Positions 15,801 to 24,460 of a DNA stretch of 37,014 bases are shown piece by piece. The notes under the pieces were generated by a model, which was not told where the DNA came from, searched no databases, and worked only from the letters and a program-made list of their open reading frames with translations. Within the stretch, counting starts at the first letter, position 1. Every line of letters starts with the position of its first letter. The translations under genes and the position numbers were made by a program. The stretch is from JBQTJN01 sp052387095 (GTDB taxonomy: Bacteria > Pseudomonadota > Alphaproteobacteria > Micavibrionales > Micavibrionaceae). The DNA is taken from positions 1 to 37,014 of the forward strand of contig JBQTJN010000014.1 of the NCBI GenBank assembly GCA_052387095.1, read 5' to 3'.

Positions 15801-16951
15801 GCCTTTTTCAGGATCTTTAGTACAAAATCCGCCGCCCGTGAGGAGGGCGGATTTGTATTTTTCGACCCGAGCATGGCGGCAATGTCTTTGAATTCTGCGA
15901 TCTGCATTGCGTGGGCGGTTTTGGAATCCAAAAGCTTCAACAAGCCTTGTGAAATTTCCGGCGCGTTACAATGGACCTGCAGATATTCGGGTACGATCAT
16001 GCGCCTCGCGATAATATTGACAAAATGCACATATTGAACGTGAGCAATGGCCTGGAAAATCCAGCCAGATACAACATTAGCGCGGTAAGCAATGACATGT
16101 GGCACACGGGCATAGGCCAGCTCCAGCCCGACCGTGCCGGATATGGCGAGCGCAGCGTCCATGGCGGCGAAAGATTGCCATTTCTGTTGAGAATCGCTGA
16201 TCACCGTTGCCGGGCAATCGAGCATAGACAACGCATGGCGCACATCGGATTCCAAGTGCGGTAAAGTCGGCACAATAAGATGCAAGTTTTCATGCTGCAC
16301 CTGCAGGATTTTAACAGTATCGATAAAAATATCGCGGACCGCCTGGAATTCGCCGTGGCGGCTGCCGAAAAACAGGCCGAGCGTTTTTATATCTTCGGAA
16401 ATCTCGTGGTTTTTGCGGAAGGCTTTGCCGTCGCCGCGCGGCGCATTTTCCACAAGCGGATGGCCGCAAAATTCAGCGGAAAGATTATGCACCGTGAAAT
16501 AAGGCGGCTCGAACGGGAACAGGCAGATGAGGCCATCTAAAAACTGCGCAACCTTTTTCGCACGGCCCGGCCGCCAGGCCCAGACGGTCGGCGCGACGTA
16601 ATGAACTATTTTTATTTTAGAGAGCCCTCTCTTTTTCAAAAACTTTGCCACGCGGAAATTGAAATCGGGTAAATCGATGGTAATCAGGATGTCCGGCTGC
16701 TGCCTTTCAATTTCAAAAGCAATTTCTTTAACCAGTTTTAAAAGACGCGGCGCGTGTTTCAGAACTTCCACGATGCCCATCACGCACAAATCCTGCATGG
16801 GATAGAGTGATTGCAGGCCTTCTTTCTGCATCAGTGAGCCGCCGACGCCTGTTATAACAGGCGGCACGGCCAGTTTTCCCTTAAGAGCTTTCATCAACGG
16901 CGCGCCGAGCGCATCGCCTGAGCCTTCGCCTGCAATCATAAAAATTTTCAT
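15797..16951 (-). CDS. lpxB: Lipid-A-disaccharide synthase
   Basis: Joins UDP-2,3-diacylglucosamine and lipid X to form the lipid A disaccharide, at the inner-membrane cytoplasmic face. The 384-residue GT-B glycosyltransferase (family 19) shows the N-terminal loop AGEGSGDALGA (7-17), VHYVAPTVWAWRPGR, FPFEPPYF, FCGHPLVEN and the SGTVGLELAYARVPHVIAYR nucleotide-sugar site. The N-terminal motif normally reads GEASGD; here Ala is replaced by Gly, probably tolerated. It is the last gene of the envelope block and overlaps lpxI by four bases (ATGA), so translation is coupled. Confidence 0.96.
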   Translation of the reverse strand: MKIFMIAGEGSGDALGAPLMKALKGKLAVPPVITGVGGSLMQKEGLQSLYPMQDLCVMGIVEVLKHAPRLLKLVKEIAFEIERQQPDILITIDLPDFNFRVAKFLKKRGLSKIKIVHYVAPTVWAWRPGRAKKVAQFLDGLICLFPFEPPYFTVHNLSAEFCGHPLVENAPRGDGKAFRKNHEISEDIKTLGLFFGSRHGEFQAVRDIFIDTVKILQVQHENLHLIVPTLPHLESDVRHALSMLDCPATVISDSQQKWQSFAAMDAALAISGTVGLELAYARVPHVIAYRANVVSGWIFQAIAHVQYVHFVNIIARRMIVPEYLQVHCNAPEISQGLLKLLDSKTAHAMQIAEFKDIAAMLGSKNTNPPSSRAADFVLKILKKA

Positions 16952-17793
16952 GGGTTTGCGCCGAGAATGAAAATTCCGGCTTCATCGGCGGCTGCAATGA
17001 CGGCCGCGCGATCGATGATCATGCTGTTACCGGCATGCACGACAATACCAATCAACCCTGACTTTGCCGTATTGGCAACGGTGCGGCGGCCGATAACGGG
17101 CAGATCGAGATCGCGGTCCTGCTGAGGTTTGCAGGTTTTCACCAGAACTCCACTGCGGCCTTTGCGTCTCAATTTACCGCATCTTTTGATAAGCGCGTCC
17201 GTTCCGTCGATTCCCTCGACGCCTAATACGAGCCCAGCCTGCACGACGACCGACTGGCCGACATCAAGCCGGCCCAATTCCTGCGAGATCTGCAGACCTT
17301 TGCGAATATCGATCCAGTCTTCGCCGGCGGGTTGAATTTTTCCCAAAACCCCTTCCGGCACCAGCAGATCGGGCGTGTATTTATGGATGCCCTCGACATG
17401 GATCCCCTCTTCCTCCAGCCATGCGCGTAAGGATGACAACAGGCCGTTATCGCCCAATGTGCCAAAACCGACACGCGCCATAATTTTCGCGGTCTTTGCG
17501 TCGGGGATCAGTTCGAATACGCCGGGGCGATGGATCGATCCGATCATGACGGCATTTTTAATGCCGTGCTCGCGCAATACATCGGGCACGTGTCCGCAGG
17601 TGCGAAGCTGCAGCCACGCATGGTTACGATTTTTTATGCAGGCCGGGTCCGTCTGGCCCTTGAAGGCCATGATAAAGGGGCGAATATTTTTCTGCTCGCA
17701 AGCGCGCGCCAGCTTTTCCGGCAGAGGCCCGCCGCCGGCGATGATGCCGAGCACGCCGCCCGGTTTTACCTGGATTTCTTCAGCGGCTGACAT
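16948..17793 (-). CDS. lpxI: UDP-2,3-diacylglucosamine pyrophosphatase LpxI
   Basis: Hydrolyses UDP-2,3-diacylglucosamine to lipid X for LpxB, replacing the unrelated LpxH of gamma-proteobacteria. The 281-residue product has the LpxI/DUF1009 N-terminal domain starting VLGIIAGGGPLPEKLARAC. In the C-terminal catalytic domain it shows GVLVKTCKPQQDRDLDLPVIG, followed by RRTVANTAKSGLIGIVVHAG. The acidic residues of the QDRDLDLP segment lie where the catalytic Asp of Caulobacter LpxI is found. The start overlaps the lpxA 3' end by 28 bases, and the stop overlaps the lpxB start. The A-I-B order of neighbouring lpx genes is the common alphaproteobacterial one. Confidence 0.94.
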   Translation of the reverse strand: MSAAEEIQVKPGGVLGIIAGGGPLPEKLARACEQKNIRPFIMAFKGQTDPACIKNRNHAWLQLRTCGHVPDVLREHGIKNAVMIGSIHRPGVFELIPDAKTAKIMARVGFGTLGDNGLLSSLRAWLEEEGIHVEGIHKYTPDLLVPEGVLGKIQPAGEDWIDIRKGLQISQELGRLDVGQSVVVQAGLVLGVEGIDGTDALIKRCGKLRRKGRSGVLVKTCKPQQDRDLDLPVIGRRTVANTAKSGLIGIVVHAGNSMIIDRAAVIAAADEAGIFILGANP

Positions 17794-18563
17794 AGCGGAA
17801 ACTTTGTTTTTTCGCGGGCAAATTCAATAATTTTCTTTACGCCTTCATCATTGGCGAAATCGGTCTCGACCTCACTGAGGCGGTCTTCGAGCGTGCCGTC
17901 ATCGGCAAATAATTGATTGACGGCCTTTTGCATGGATTTGATCTGGTCCTTGGTAAAGCCGCGGCGTTCAAGGCCGATCAGGTTAAGTCCCATGAGCGAA
18001 CCCCGTTCGCCGCGCACCCGGCCGTACGGGATGACATCCCCGTCTACCGGCGTGGCGCCGCCGATCATGGCGTGGTCGCCGATGCGGATAAACTGATGCA
18101 CGGCGGATAAGCCGCCTATAATTACATAGTCGCCCAGCACAACGTGCCCCGCGAGCGTGGCATTATTGGCCATGATGACGTTATTACCGATGACACAATC
18201 ATGAGCGACATGGCAGGCCACCATGAACAGGCAATTATCGCCGACTATTGTTTTCATGGTGCCGCCCTGCGTGCCCGGATTCATGGTTACATGTTCACGG
18301 ATGACGTTATTCCTGCCGATGATGAGCTCAGACGGTTCGCCAGCATATTTCAGATCCTGGGGCTGGGTGCCGAGAGACGTGAAGGGATAAATAATTGTGC
18401 CTTCACCAATCGCTGTGCGGCCCTCAATAACAACGTGAGATTTGAGAATGGCCTTTTCGCCCAGCGTGACGTACGGCCCTACCACACAATAAGGGCCCAC
18501 CTGTGCGCTATCGGCAATGCAGGCGCCCGTTTCAATGAGAGCTGTCGGATGAATATTTTTCAT
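17766..18563 (-). CDS. lpxA: UDP-N-acetylglucosamine acyltransferase
   Basis: Transfers a 3-hydroxyacyl chain from ACP to the 3-OH of UDP-GlcNAc, the first step of lipid A synthesis. The 265-residue protein begins IHPTALIETGACIADSAQVG, the first coils of a left-handed beta-helix built of hexapeptide repeats. The catalytic His sits in VACHVAHDCVIGNN, and a helical C-terminal domain follows (RRGFTKDQIKSMQKAVNQLF). Length matches the family (about 260). It lies 65 bases downstream of fabZ and overlaps lpxI by 28 bases. Confidence 0.96.
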   Translation of the reverse strand: MKNIHPTALIETGACIADSAQVGPYCVVGPYVTLGEKAILKSHVVIEGRTAIGEGTIIYPFTSLGTQPQDLKYAGEPSELIIGRNNVIREHVTMNPGTQGGTMKTIVGDNCLFMVACHVAHDCVIGNNVIMANNATLAGHVVLGDYVIIGGLSAVHQFIRIGDHAMIGGATPVDGDVIPYGRVRGERGSLMGLNLIGLERRGFTKDQIKSMQKAVNQLFADDGTLEDRLSEVETDFANDEGVKKIIEFAREKTKFPLCQPLKKSR

Positions 18564-18628
18564 AGTTTGATAGTAGAAAAAGCCGGGTGCCGCTACAAAT
18601 CACGGATTATTGCACAGGGTTACAGGCC

Positions 18629-19093
18629 TTATTCCTCTTGCTTGTCGGCAATCATGGCGCTGTAGGTCGCCTCGGCGCAGAGTTTGCCGTCCACCATGGC
18701 CTGACCTTCGAATTTCCAGACGGAGGCGCGGGATTGCAGCTTTTTGACGTGGATGCGCACCGTATCACCCGGCACGATAGGTTTGCGGAAGCGCGCATTG
18801 TCGATGCTCATGAAAAATACAACCTTGTCTCTGGTGCTGCCGCCCATGGCTTCAACAACAACCAGCGCGGCTGTCTGCGCCATCGCCTCAATGATCAGCA
18901 CGCCGGGCATAACAGGAAGTCCAGGGAAATGTCCCATGAAATGTGGTTCATTCATGGTGACATTCTTGATGCCCGTAGCGCTCTCGCCGGGAACCAGGTC
19001 AATGACCCGGTCGACCAGCAGGAATGGGTAACGGTGCGGCAGCATTTCCATGATCCGCTTGATATCGAGTGTTTTTAAATCTTTTGTTGTCAT
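18629..19093 (-). CDS. fabZ: 3-hydroxyacyl-ACP dehydratase FabZ
   Basis: Removes water from 3-hydroxyacyl-ACP in fatty acid elongation and so balances phospholipid against lipid A supply. The 154-residue hot-dog-fold enzyme shows LPHRYPFLLVDRV (18-30) and the catalytic His55 and Glu70 in GHFPGLPVMPGVLIIEAMAQ (54-73). It lies between lpxD and lpxA on the same strand, the standard arrangement, with 29 bases to lpxD. Confidence 0.96.
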   Translation of the reverse strand: MTTKDLKTLDIKRIMEMLPHRYPFLLVDRVIDLVPGESATGIKNVTMNEPHFMGHFPGLPVMPGVLIIEAMAQTAALVVVEAMGGSTRDKVVFFMSIDNARFRKPIVPGDTVRIHVKKLQSRASVWKFEGQAMVDGKLCAEATYSAMIADKQEE

Positions 19094-19122
19094 CGGTTTT
19101 CTTCGTTTTTCAGACCCCCTAA

Positions 19123-20148
19123 TTAAGAGGTTTCGTCCTTTTTAATCAAGCGCTTTAACAGGACGGCCTGCCGCATAAAATCCCGGATCGGTAGGGCGGG
19201 ATAACCCGTCTGTTCTACGCCCGGGGGGACGTCCTGTATAACACCTGCCTTCGTACCGATACGCGCGCCCTTGCCAACGCGCAAATGCCCGGAGACGCCG
19301 GCCTGGCCGCCCAAAGCAACATAGTCTTCGAGCACCGAGCTGCCAGCAATGCCTGATTGCCCTGCGATCATGCAGCCTTTACCGACTTTAACATTATGTC
19401 CAATCTGGACGAGATTATCGATCCATGTTCCGCGACCTATCACCGTATCAGGACCAGAACCGCGATCGATGCAGGTATTGGCGCCGATCTCGACATGATC
19501 TTCGATAATCACCCGGCCGAGTTGCGGAATTTTAATATGGCCGCCCGCATCGGGCGCAAAACCAAAACCGTCCTGTCCAACGCGCACACCGGGATAGAGC
19601 CTGACGTAATCGCCGACCAAGGCGTGCGAGATACTGACATGCGGGCCGACGCGGCAGAAAGAACCAATGACGACGTTGCGTCCTATGACAGCGTGTGCCT
19701 CGATGCGGCAACCTTCCCCGATAACGGCGCCTTCACGGATGACGACACCTTCCTCGATCGAACAGCTCTGCCCGATGACGGCGCCGGGATCGATAAAAGC
19801 CTTGTCCGATATTCCCACGAATAATGCTTCTTCCGGATAGAGATATTGCGCGGCCAGTGCATAGGCTTTGTAAGGTGAGTTCGAGACAAGAAGATTCATG
19901 CCCTTCGGCGCTTCACTCGCCCATTTTGGCGCTATAATACAAGCCCCGGCCCTGGAAGCTCTGAACTGGTCCTTATATTTTACATTGTCGAAAAATGACA
20001 GATCCTTTGGTCCCGCCATATCGAGTGACGCCACATCTTCGACCATAAAATCCAGGCTCGAACCCGCAGGAATCACGGCGCCCGCTACTTTTGCAATATC
20101 TTTGAGAGCCTGTGCGGCGCTGCGATTAAAGAAACGGGAATCCGCCAT
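19123..20148 (-). CDS. lpxD: UDP-3-O-acylglucosamine N-acyltransferase
   Basis: Adds the N-linked 3-hydroxyacyl chain to UDP-3-O-acylglucosamine, the third lipid A step. The 341-residue protein has an N-terminal uridine-binding domain (about 1-110), followed by a left-handed beta-helix of hexapeptide repeats (VIGEGCRIEAHAVIG, GVRVGQDGFGFAPD), the catalytic His in VQIGHNVKVG, and a C-terminal helix. GQDGFGFA is a strong LpxD signature. It lies 14 bases downstream of the Skp-like gene. Confidence 0.96.
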   Translation of the reverse strand: MADSRFFNRSAAQALKDIAKVAGAVIPAGSSLDFMVEDVASLDMAGPKDLSFFDNVKYKDQFRASRAGACIIAPKWASEAPKGMNLLVSNSPYKAYALAAQYLYPEEALFVGISDKAFIDPGAVIGQSCSIEEGVVIREGAVIGEGCRIEAHAVIGRNVVIGSFCRVGPHVSISHALVGDYVRLYPGVRVGQDGFGFAPDAGGHIKIPQLGRVIIEDHVEIGANTCIDRGSGPDTVIGRGTWIDNLVQIGHNVKVGKGCMIAGQSGIAGSSVLEDYVALGGQAGVSGHLRVGKGARIGTKAGVIQDVPPGVEQTGYPALPIRDFMRQAVLLKRLIKKDETS

Positions 20149-20162
20149 TACGCTTTCTCCCT

Positions 20163-20693
20163 TTACTTAGGAACGTCCACTTTGATTTTGGATACGGCCT
20201 TGTTAAGACGTTTCATCGTCTCATCCGTAATATCAAGAGCGCTGGCCCCGATCACAACATTCTGGTTGGAAATGATGAGATCATACTTTTTCTCGTCGGC
20301 AATGCTCCGGACGACATTAAAGATTTTTTCGCGCAGCTGCGCGACGGATTTTGTCACACCATCATCCAGTTTTTTCTTTTTATTTTGGGCATCGCGGCGT
20401 GTATCAAGGAGTTTTTTCTCGAAAGATTTGACTTTCTTGGCAAATTCTTCTTTTTCCATTTTCCCCTGCTGCGCCGACAATTCCTTCTCTTCGGTGCGCA
20501 ATGCCTGCTCCTGTTTGGAAATATCACCCAGGAAACTTTCCTTATACACGTCAACCTGCTTTTGAATATCCCTGGCAGCATCCGATGTGGTCAGGAGTTT
20601 CTGTATATCGACCACGGCAATATTAGCTGCAGCCGAAGCAACGGTGGGAACACATACAGCCAGAACACAAAGTACGAAAAATTTCTTAAGCAT
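20163..20693 (-). CDS. skp: Periplasmic chaperone Skp/OmpH
   Basis: Holds unfolded outer-membrane proteins in the periplasm and passes them to the BAM complex. The 176-residue precursor has a signal peptide (MLKKFFVLCVLAVCVPTVASA, likely cleaved near residue 21). The mature part begins with the beta strand NIAVVDIQKLL and continues as a long Lys/Glu-rich coiled coil (about 40-125), the tentacle region of Skp trimers. It closes with a return strand (YDLIISNQNVVIGAS). The position between bamA and lpxD is conserved across Proteobacteria and supports the call. Confidence 0.93.
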   Translation of the reverse strand: MLKKFFVLCVLAVCVPTVASAAANIAVVDIQKLLTTSDAARDIQKQVDVYKESFLGDISKQEQALRTEEKELSAQQGKMEKEEFAKKVKSFEKKLLDTRRDAQNKKKKLDDGVTKSVAQLREKIFNVVRSIADEKKYDLIISNQNVVIGASALDITDETMKRLNKAVSKIKVDVPK

Positions 20694-20746
20694 ATTTTAT
20701 ACCAATCTTCCCGAGAGTTATGTTGCGGTTTGCCATACCTAGCAGA

Positions 20747-23026
20747 TCAGAAGCGCGTTCCAAAGTTAAATCTGAAAGCTTCTGTTTCGTCAAAATCTTC
20801 CTTGGCCAGCGGGGCCGCAAGGTCGAAACGGATAGGTCCGAAAGGCGAACGCCAGGACAAGCCGATGCCCAAGCTGGCACGAATGCTATTTTCATCAACA
20901 ATTTCAGGGCCAGTATCATCCAGTTCCCAGAGACTGCCGACATCCGTGAAAACATGGCCGAGAACGCCTAAGTCTTCCGGTAAACCTATCGGGAACGATG
21001 TTTCAACCGTACCGCGGTAGAAAAAATTTCCGCCTAAAGCATCGTCGGTGGTTGTATCGCGGGGGCCGACACCGGATCTTGCAAAACCGCGCAAAGTACT
21101 GCCGCCGAGGAAAAATCTTTCATTGATTTTTACGTCTTCATCCGTATAACCGCCGATGGCGCCGGTTTCGCCCATGAGGTTCAGGACAACCTGGTCGGCG
21201 ATCGGATAAAAATAAGACGCACCGGTTTTGCCGGAAACATACTGGGCATCGCCCGCCAGACCCGCCAATTCTGTATCAAACCAGAACTGCCAGCCTTCGG
21301 TCGGGAACAATTTGCTATCGGTGCTATCATATTCAAGCCGTTGCGAGATAGCGGATGTCAGGCGCTCGCCTTCCTGATCACGGATCAGGCGTGAAGCATC
21401 GGCTTTGACATCCGTGATTTCGTTTTGCTCGAGGCGGTAACGTAGCGTCTGCTCCCAACTTTCGGATAGCGGATAACCGAAGCGGAAGCCGCCGCCGCTT
21501 CGTTTCTGGTCGTAGGAGCTTTCATCCTGCAAGTCGCGGGTAATGTGGAACAAATCAACTCCGGCCGATATCTCGCGGCCCATGAAGTAAGGTTCGGTGA
21601 AAGATAGATCAAATTCCGTGCGCTTGCCGGCGATGGTTGTGGCCAGCACAAGATCCTGGCCTCTGCCAAGCAGGTTTCTTTCACGGATGCGGAAGTCAGC
21701 GAGCGGCCCGTCGCTTGTGGAGAAGCCGGCTCCGACGGATAATTCACCCGTGGATTTTTCGGCGATCTTTACATCTACGACCGTTTTATCCGGCGCTGAT
21801 CCTTGTTTGACATCAACATCTACAGATTCAAAATAATCGAGATCCCTGATCTTCTGTTCGGAGCGTGCCAGCTTAGATTTAACAAAGGGGTCCCCTTCGG
21901 AAAGCTGCATCTCACGGCGAACAACCTTGTCCAGCGTACGCATGTTGCCTTCGACGTTAATGCGCTCTACGAATACGCGCGGCGTTTCATTAATGACAAA
22001 TTTTATATCGATTGTTTTCTCATCGCGGTTTCTTACGACATCAGGCTTGATATCGACGAATGCATACTGGTGATCGCCGAGGATGGACGTCAGTATTTCG
22101 ACGGTTTCCTGAACAAGATCCGCGTCATACCAGTCACCTGATTTAATCAGTACCGGCTCATTCAGAATGGATTTGTCGAAGTTGCGTATTTTAGAATCGA
22201 TTACCACATTGCCGACCTTGTAGCGCGCGCCTTCCTCTATGGTGAAGGTTACGAAAAAGTCCTGGCGGTCATTGGATAATTCGGCCACGGCCGAGAGCAG
22301 GCGGAAATCGGCATAGCCTTGTGAGAGATAAAATTTTCTCAGCAATTCCTGGTCGTAAGACAGGCGGTCTGGATCGTAGCGGTCACTGCTGGCGAGGAAT
22401 TTATACCAGGCAGCTTCACCGGTCGTGATTTCATTGCGCAGGCGGCCGTCATCAAAACGCTTGTTACCGACGAAACGGATGCTTTTGACTTTTGTCACGT
22501 CGCCTTCGTTGATTTCAAACACCAGATTTACGCGGTTCTGATCGAGACGGATAATCTTGGGATCAATATTGACGGAAAAGCGGCCATTGCGGCGGTAAAC
22601 CTGGTAAAGCCGCGCGATATCGCCCTGCACCTTTGTCCGGGTGAAAACCTGACGGGGCCGTAAGGTAATTTCAGCGAGGAGTTCCTCATCCTTGATGCGG
22701 TCATTGCCTTCAAAGGCAATCTGATTGATAACGGGATTTTCAACAATGGAAACCTGCAGCGCACCCCGCTCCTGCGTTAATTCGACGTCGGCAAAGAGGC
22801 CTGTTGCGAAGAGATTTTTAAGGGAGCGGTTGAGCAGCTCCGGCGTTATCTGGTCACCGGGCTTAATGTCCATGTAGGACAGAATGGTGGTTTGCTCGAT
22901 CCGTTCGGCGCCAACAATCTGGATTTCGCGTACGACGGCCTGCGCCCAAGCGGCAGCGCTGAATACAGCTATGCAAAAAACCGACAGCAGGAAAATTATG
23001 GCATTCTTATATACGCTACGCTTCAT
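20747..23026 (-). CDS. bamA: Outer-membrane protein assembly factor BamA
   Basis: Central Omp85 barrel that inserts beta-barrel proteins into the outer membrane. The 759-residue precursor has a signal peptide (about 1-28, ending AAAWAQA), and five POTRA domains from VVREIQIVGAERIEQTTI to about residue 350. The 16-strand C-terminal barrel follows, with the loop-6 motif FFLGGSTLRGFARSG (canonical V/I/L-RGF) and a final strand ending in Phe (FNFGTRF), as required for outer-membrane targeting. It sits between rseP and skp on one strand, 47 bases after rseP. Confidence 0.97.
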   Translation of the reverse strand: MKRSVYKNAIIFLLSVFCIAVFSAAAWAQAVVREIQIVGAERIEQTTILSYMDIKPGDQITPELLNRSLKNLFATGLFADVELTQERGALQVSIVENPVINQIAFEGNDRIKDEELLAEITLRPRQVFTRTKVQGDIARLYQVYRRNGRFSVNIDPKIIRLDQNRVNLVFEINEGDVTKVKSIRFVGNKRFDDGRLRNEITTGEAAWYKFLASSDRYDPDRLSYDQELLRKFYLSQGYADFRLLSAVAELSNDRQDFFVTFTIEEGARYKVGNVVIDSKIRNFDKSILNEPVLIKSGDWYDADLVQETVEILTSILGDHQYAFVDIKPDVVRNRDEKTIDIKFVINETPRVFVERINVEGNMRTLDKVVRREMQLSEGDPFVKSKLARSEQKIRDLDYFESVDVDVKQGSAPDKTVVDVKIAEKSTGELSVGAGFSTSDGPLADFRIRERNLLGRGQDLVLATTIAGKRTEFDLSFTEPYFMGREISAGVDLFHITRDLQDESSYDQKRSGGGFRFGYPLSESWEQTLRYRLEQNEITDVKADASRLIRDQEGERLTSAISQRLEYDSTDSKLFPTEGWQFWFDTELAGLAGDAQYVSGKTGASYFYPIADQVVLNLMGETGAIGGYTDEDVKINERFFLGGSTLRGFARSGVGPRDTTTDDALGGNFFYRGTVETSFPIGLPEDLGVLGHVFTDVGSLWELDDTGPEIVDENSIRASLGIGLSWRSPFGPIRFDLAAPLAKEDFDETEAFRFNFGTRF

Positions 23027-23073
23027 GGGACGTATTATGCTGATTTGAAAGAAAAAAGCCAGACCCGGGCCTG

Positions 23074-24459
23074 CTAAAGAATTATTTGCATAATGTCATT
23101 CAGGTTGGCGAAAACCATTATACTGACCAGAAAAGCCAGACCAAAGCGAAAGGCGTATTCCTGGATTCGTTCCGGGATAGGACGACCCAGCGCGGCTTCA
23201 AAGGCGTAAAACACCAGATGTCCGCCATCCAGCAAGGGAATGGGGAACAGGTTGATCAAGCCTAAATTGATCGACAGCAGCGCTGCGAACAGGACAAAGG
23301 CAACCAACCCCTGCTGCGCCATATCACCGGCGAGCGCGCCGATACGTATGACACCGCCAAGTTCGGATGCGCTGCGTGTACCGACGACGATCTGGCCCAG
23401 GGATTCCAAAGTGCCTTTGGTGACGGACCATGTTTCAAGAAGCGCTTCTTTGACAGCAGGAAGCGGTGCGTATTTTACAAATTCATTGGGCCCGCCCTTG
23501 CTGAGGAACAGTAAGCCGTAATGCGCATGCCCCTCTTCTTTCAACACGGCGTTATCTTCCGCCATGGGGCGAACTGTTAAAATTTCAGTTTCCTCGGCGC
23601 CCTTAATGCCGACCTGGAATTGCGTATTCATTCTCTTGCCGAGGGTGGCCAGAACTTTTTCAGGCGTGCTGTAAGCCACGCCGTTTATGCTGACAATATT
23701 TTTAATATCAATCGCATGGCTGGGGCTGATCAGGCCAAGCAGGCCGCGGCTGTGTTTGAAGCCAAAACGGTCCTCAAGCTCAACTTTTTGCGGGGTTGCG
23801 TTGATGGTGATTTCTCTGCCGCCGCGCTCGACAATAAATTTATTCGGCTTATCGAGACCGATGGTCATCTGGCGGCGGATTTCGTCGAAATCACGCACCG
23901 TGCCGCCGTTGATGGAAAGAATACGATCCTGCGGCTGGAAACCGGCCTTGTCGGCACTGGATCCTCCGATGATGGCGCCGGCAAGCGGCGGCGTGACGGG
24001 CTGCCCGTTGAACATGAAAAGCCCGGCGAGGAGAATGATCGCGAAAATATAATTTATGGCAGGGCCGGCGGCGACGATCGCCGCACGCTTGCGGACAGGC
24101 TTGGCGAAAAACGCGACGCTGCGCTCAGACGGCGTCATGGTTCTAACGTTTTGTGTTGTTTGATCTTCGACTTTATCCGTGTGGCCGGAACTGGCCGGGT
24201 CAACATCGCCGAACAGCTTCACATAACCCCCGAGCGGCACCCAGCAAAGTTTCCAGCGTGTGCCGTGTTTGTCGTTACGGCCGATGATTTCCTTGCCGAA
24301 GCCGATGGAGAAAGTTTCAACGCGCACACCGCAGAGACGGGCGACAATATAATGACCCCACTCATGCACGAAAATCAGAAGGCTGAGCACAAAAACAAAT
24401 GTGCCGCCGTAAATCCAGAAATTCGTGCTGAAGTTGCCGATGATTTCGTAGAAATTCAT
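23074..24459 (-). CDS. rseP: Site-2 intramembrane zinc metalloprotease RseP
   Basis: Cuts membrane-embedded substrates such as anti-sigma factors and spent signal peptides. The 461-residue protein has the zinc site HEWGH (32-36) in its first membrane span. A second span region carries the third ligand in LFPIPLLDGGH (Asp411). One clear PDZ domain lies around GAIIGGSSADKAGFQPQDRILSI, and a second, weaker PDZ-like region follows (IVSINGVAYSTPEKV). The family motif FSIGFGKE follows the first span. It lies one base downstream of dxr and upstream of bamA, the standard envelope-gene order. Confidence 0.95.
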   Translation of the reverse strand: MNFYEIIGNFSTNFWIYGGTFVFVLSLLIFVHEWGHYIVARLCGVRVETFSIGFGKEIIGRNDKHGTRWKLCWVPLGGYVKLFGDVDPASSGHTDKVEDQTTQNVRTMTPSERSVAFFAKPVRKRAAIVAAGPAINYIFAIILLAGLFMFNGQPVTPPLAGAIIGGSSADKAGFQPQDRILSINGGTVRDFDEIRRQMTIGLDKPNKFIVERGGREITINATPQKVELEDRFGFKHSRGLLGLISPSHAIDIKNIVSINGVAYSTPEKVLATLGKRMNTQFQVGIKGAEETEILTVRPMAEDNAVLKEEGHAHYGLLFLSKGGPNEFVKYAPLPAVKEALLETWSVTKGTLESLGQIVVGTRSASELGGVIRIGALAGDMAQQGLVAFVLFAALLSINLGLINLFPIPLLDGGHLVFYAFEAALGRPIPERIQEYAFRFGLAFLVSIMVFANLNDIMQIIL

Positions 24460-24460
24460 A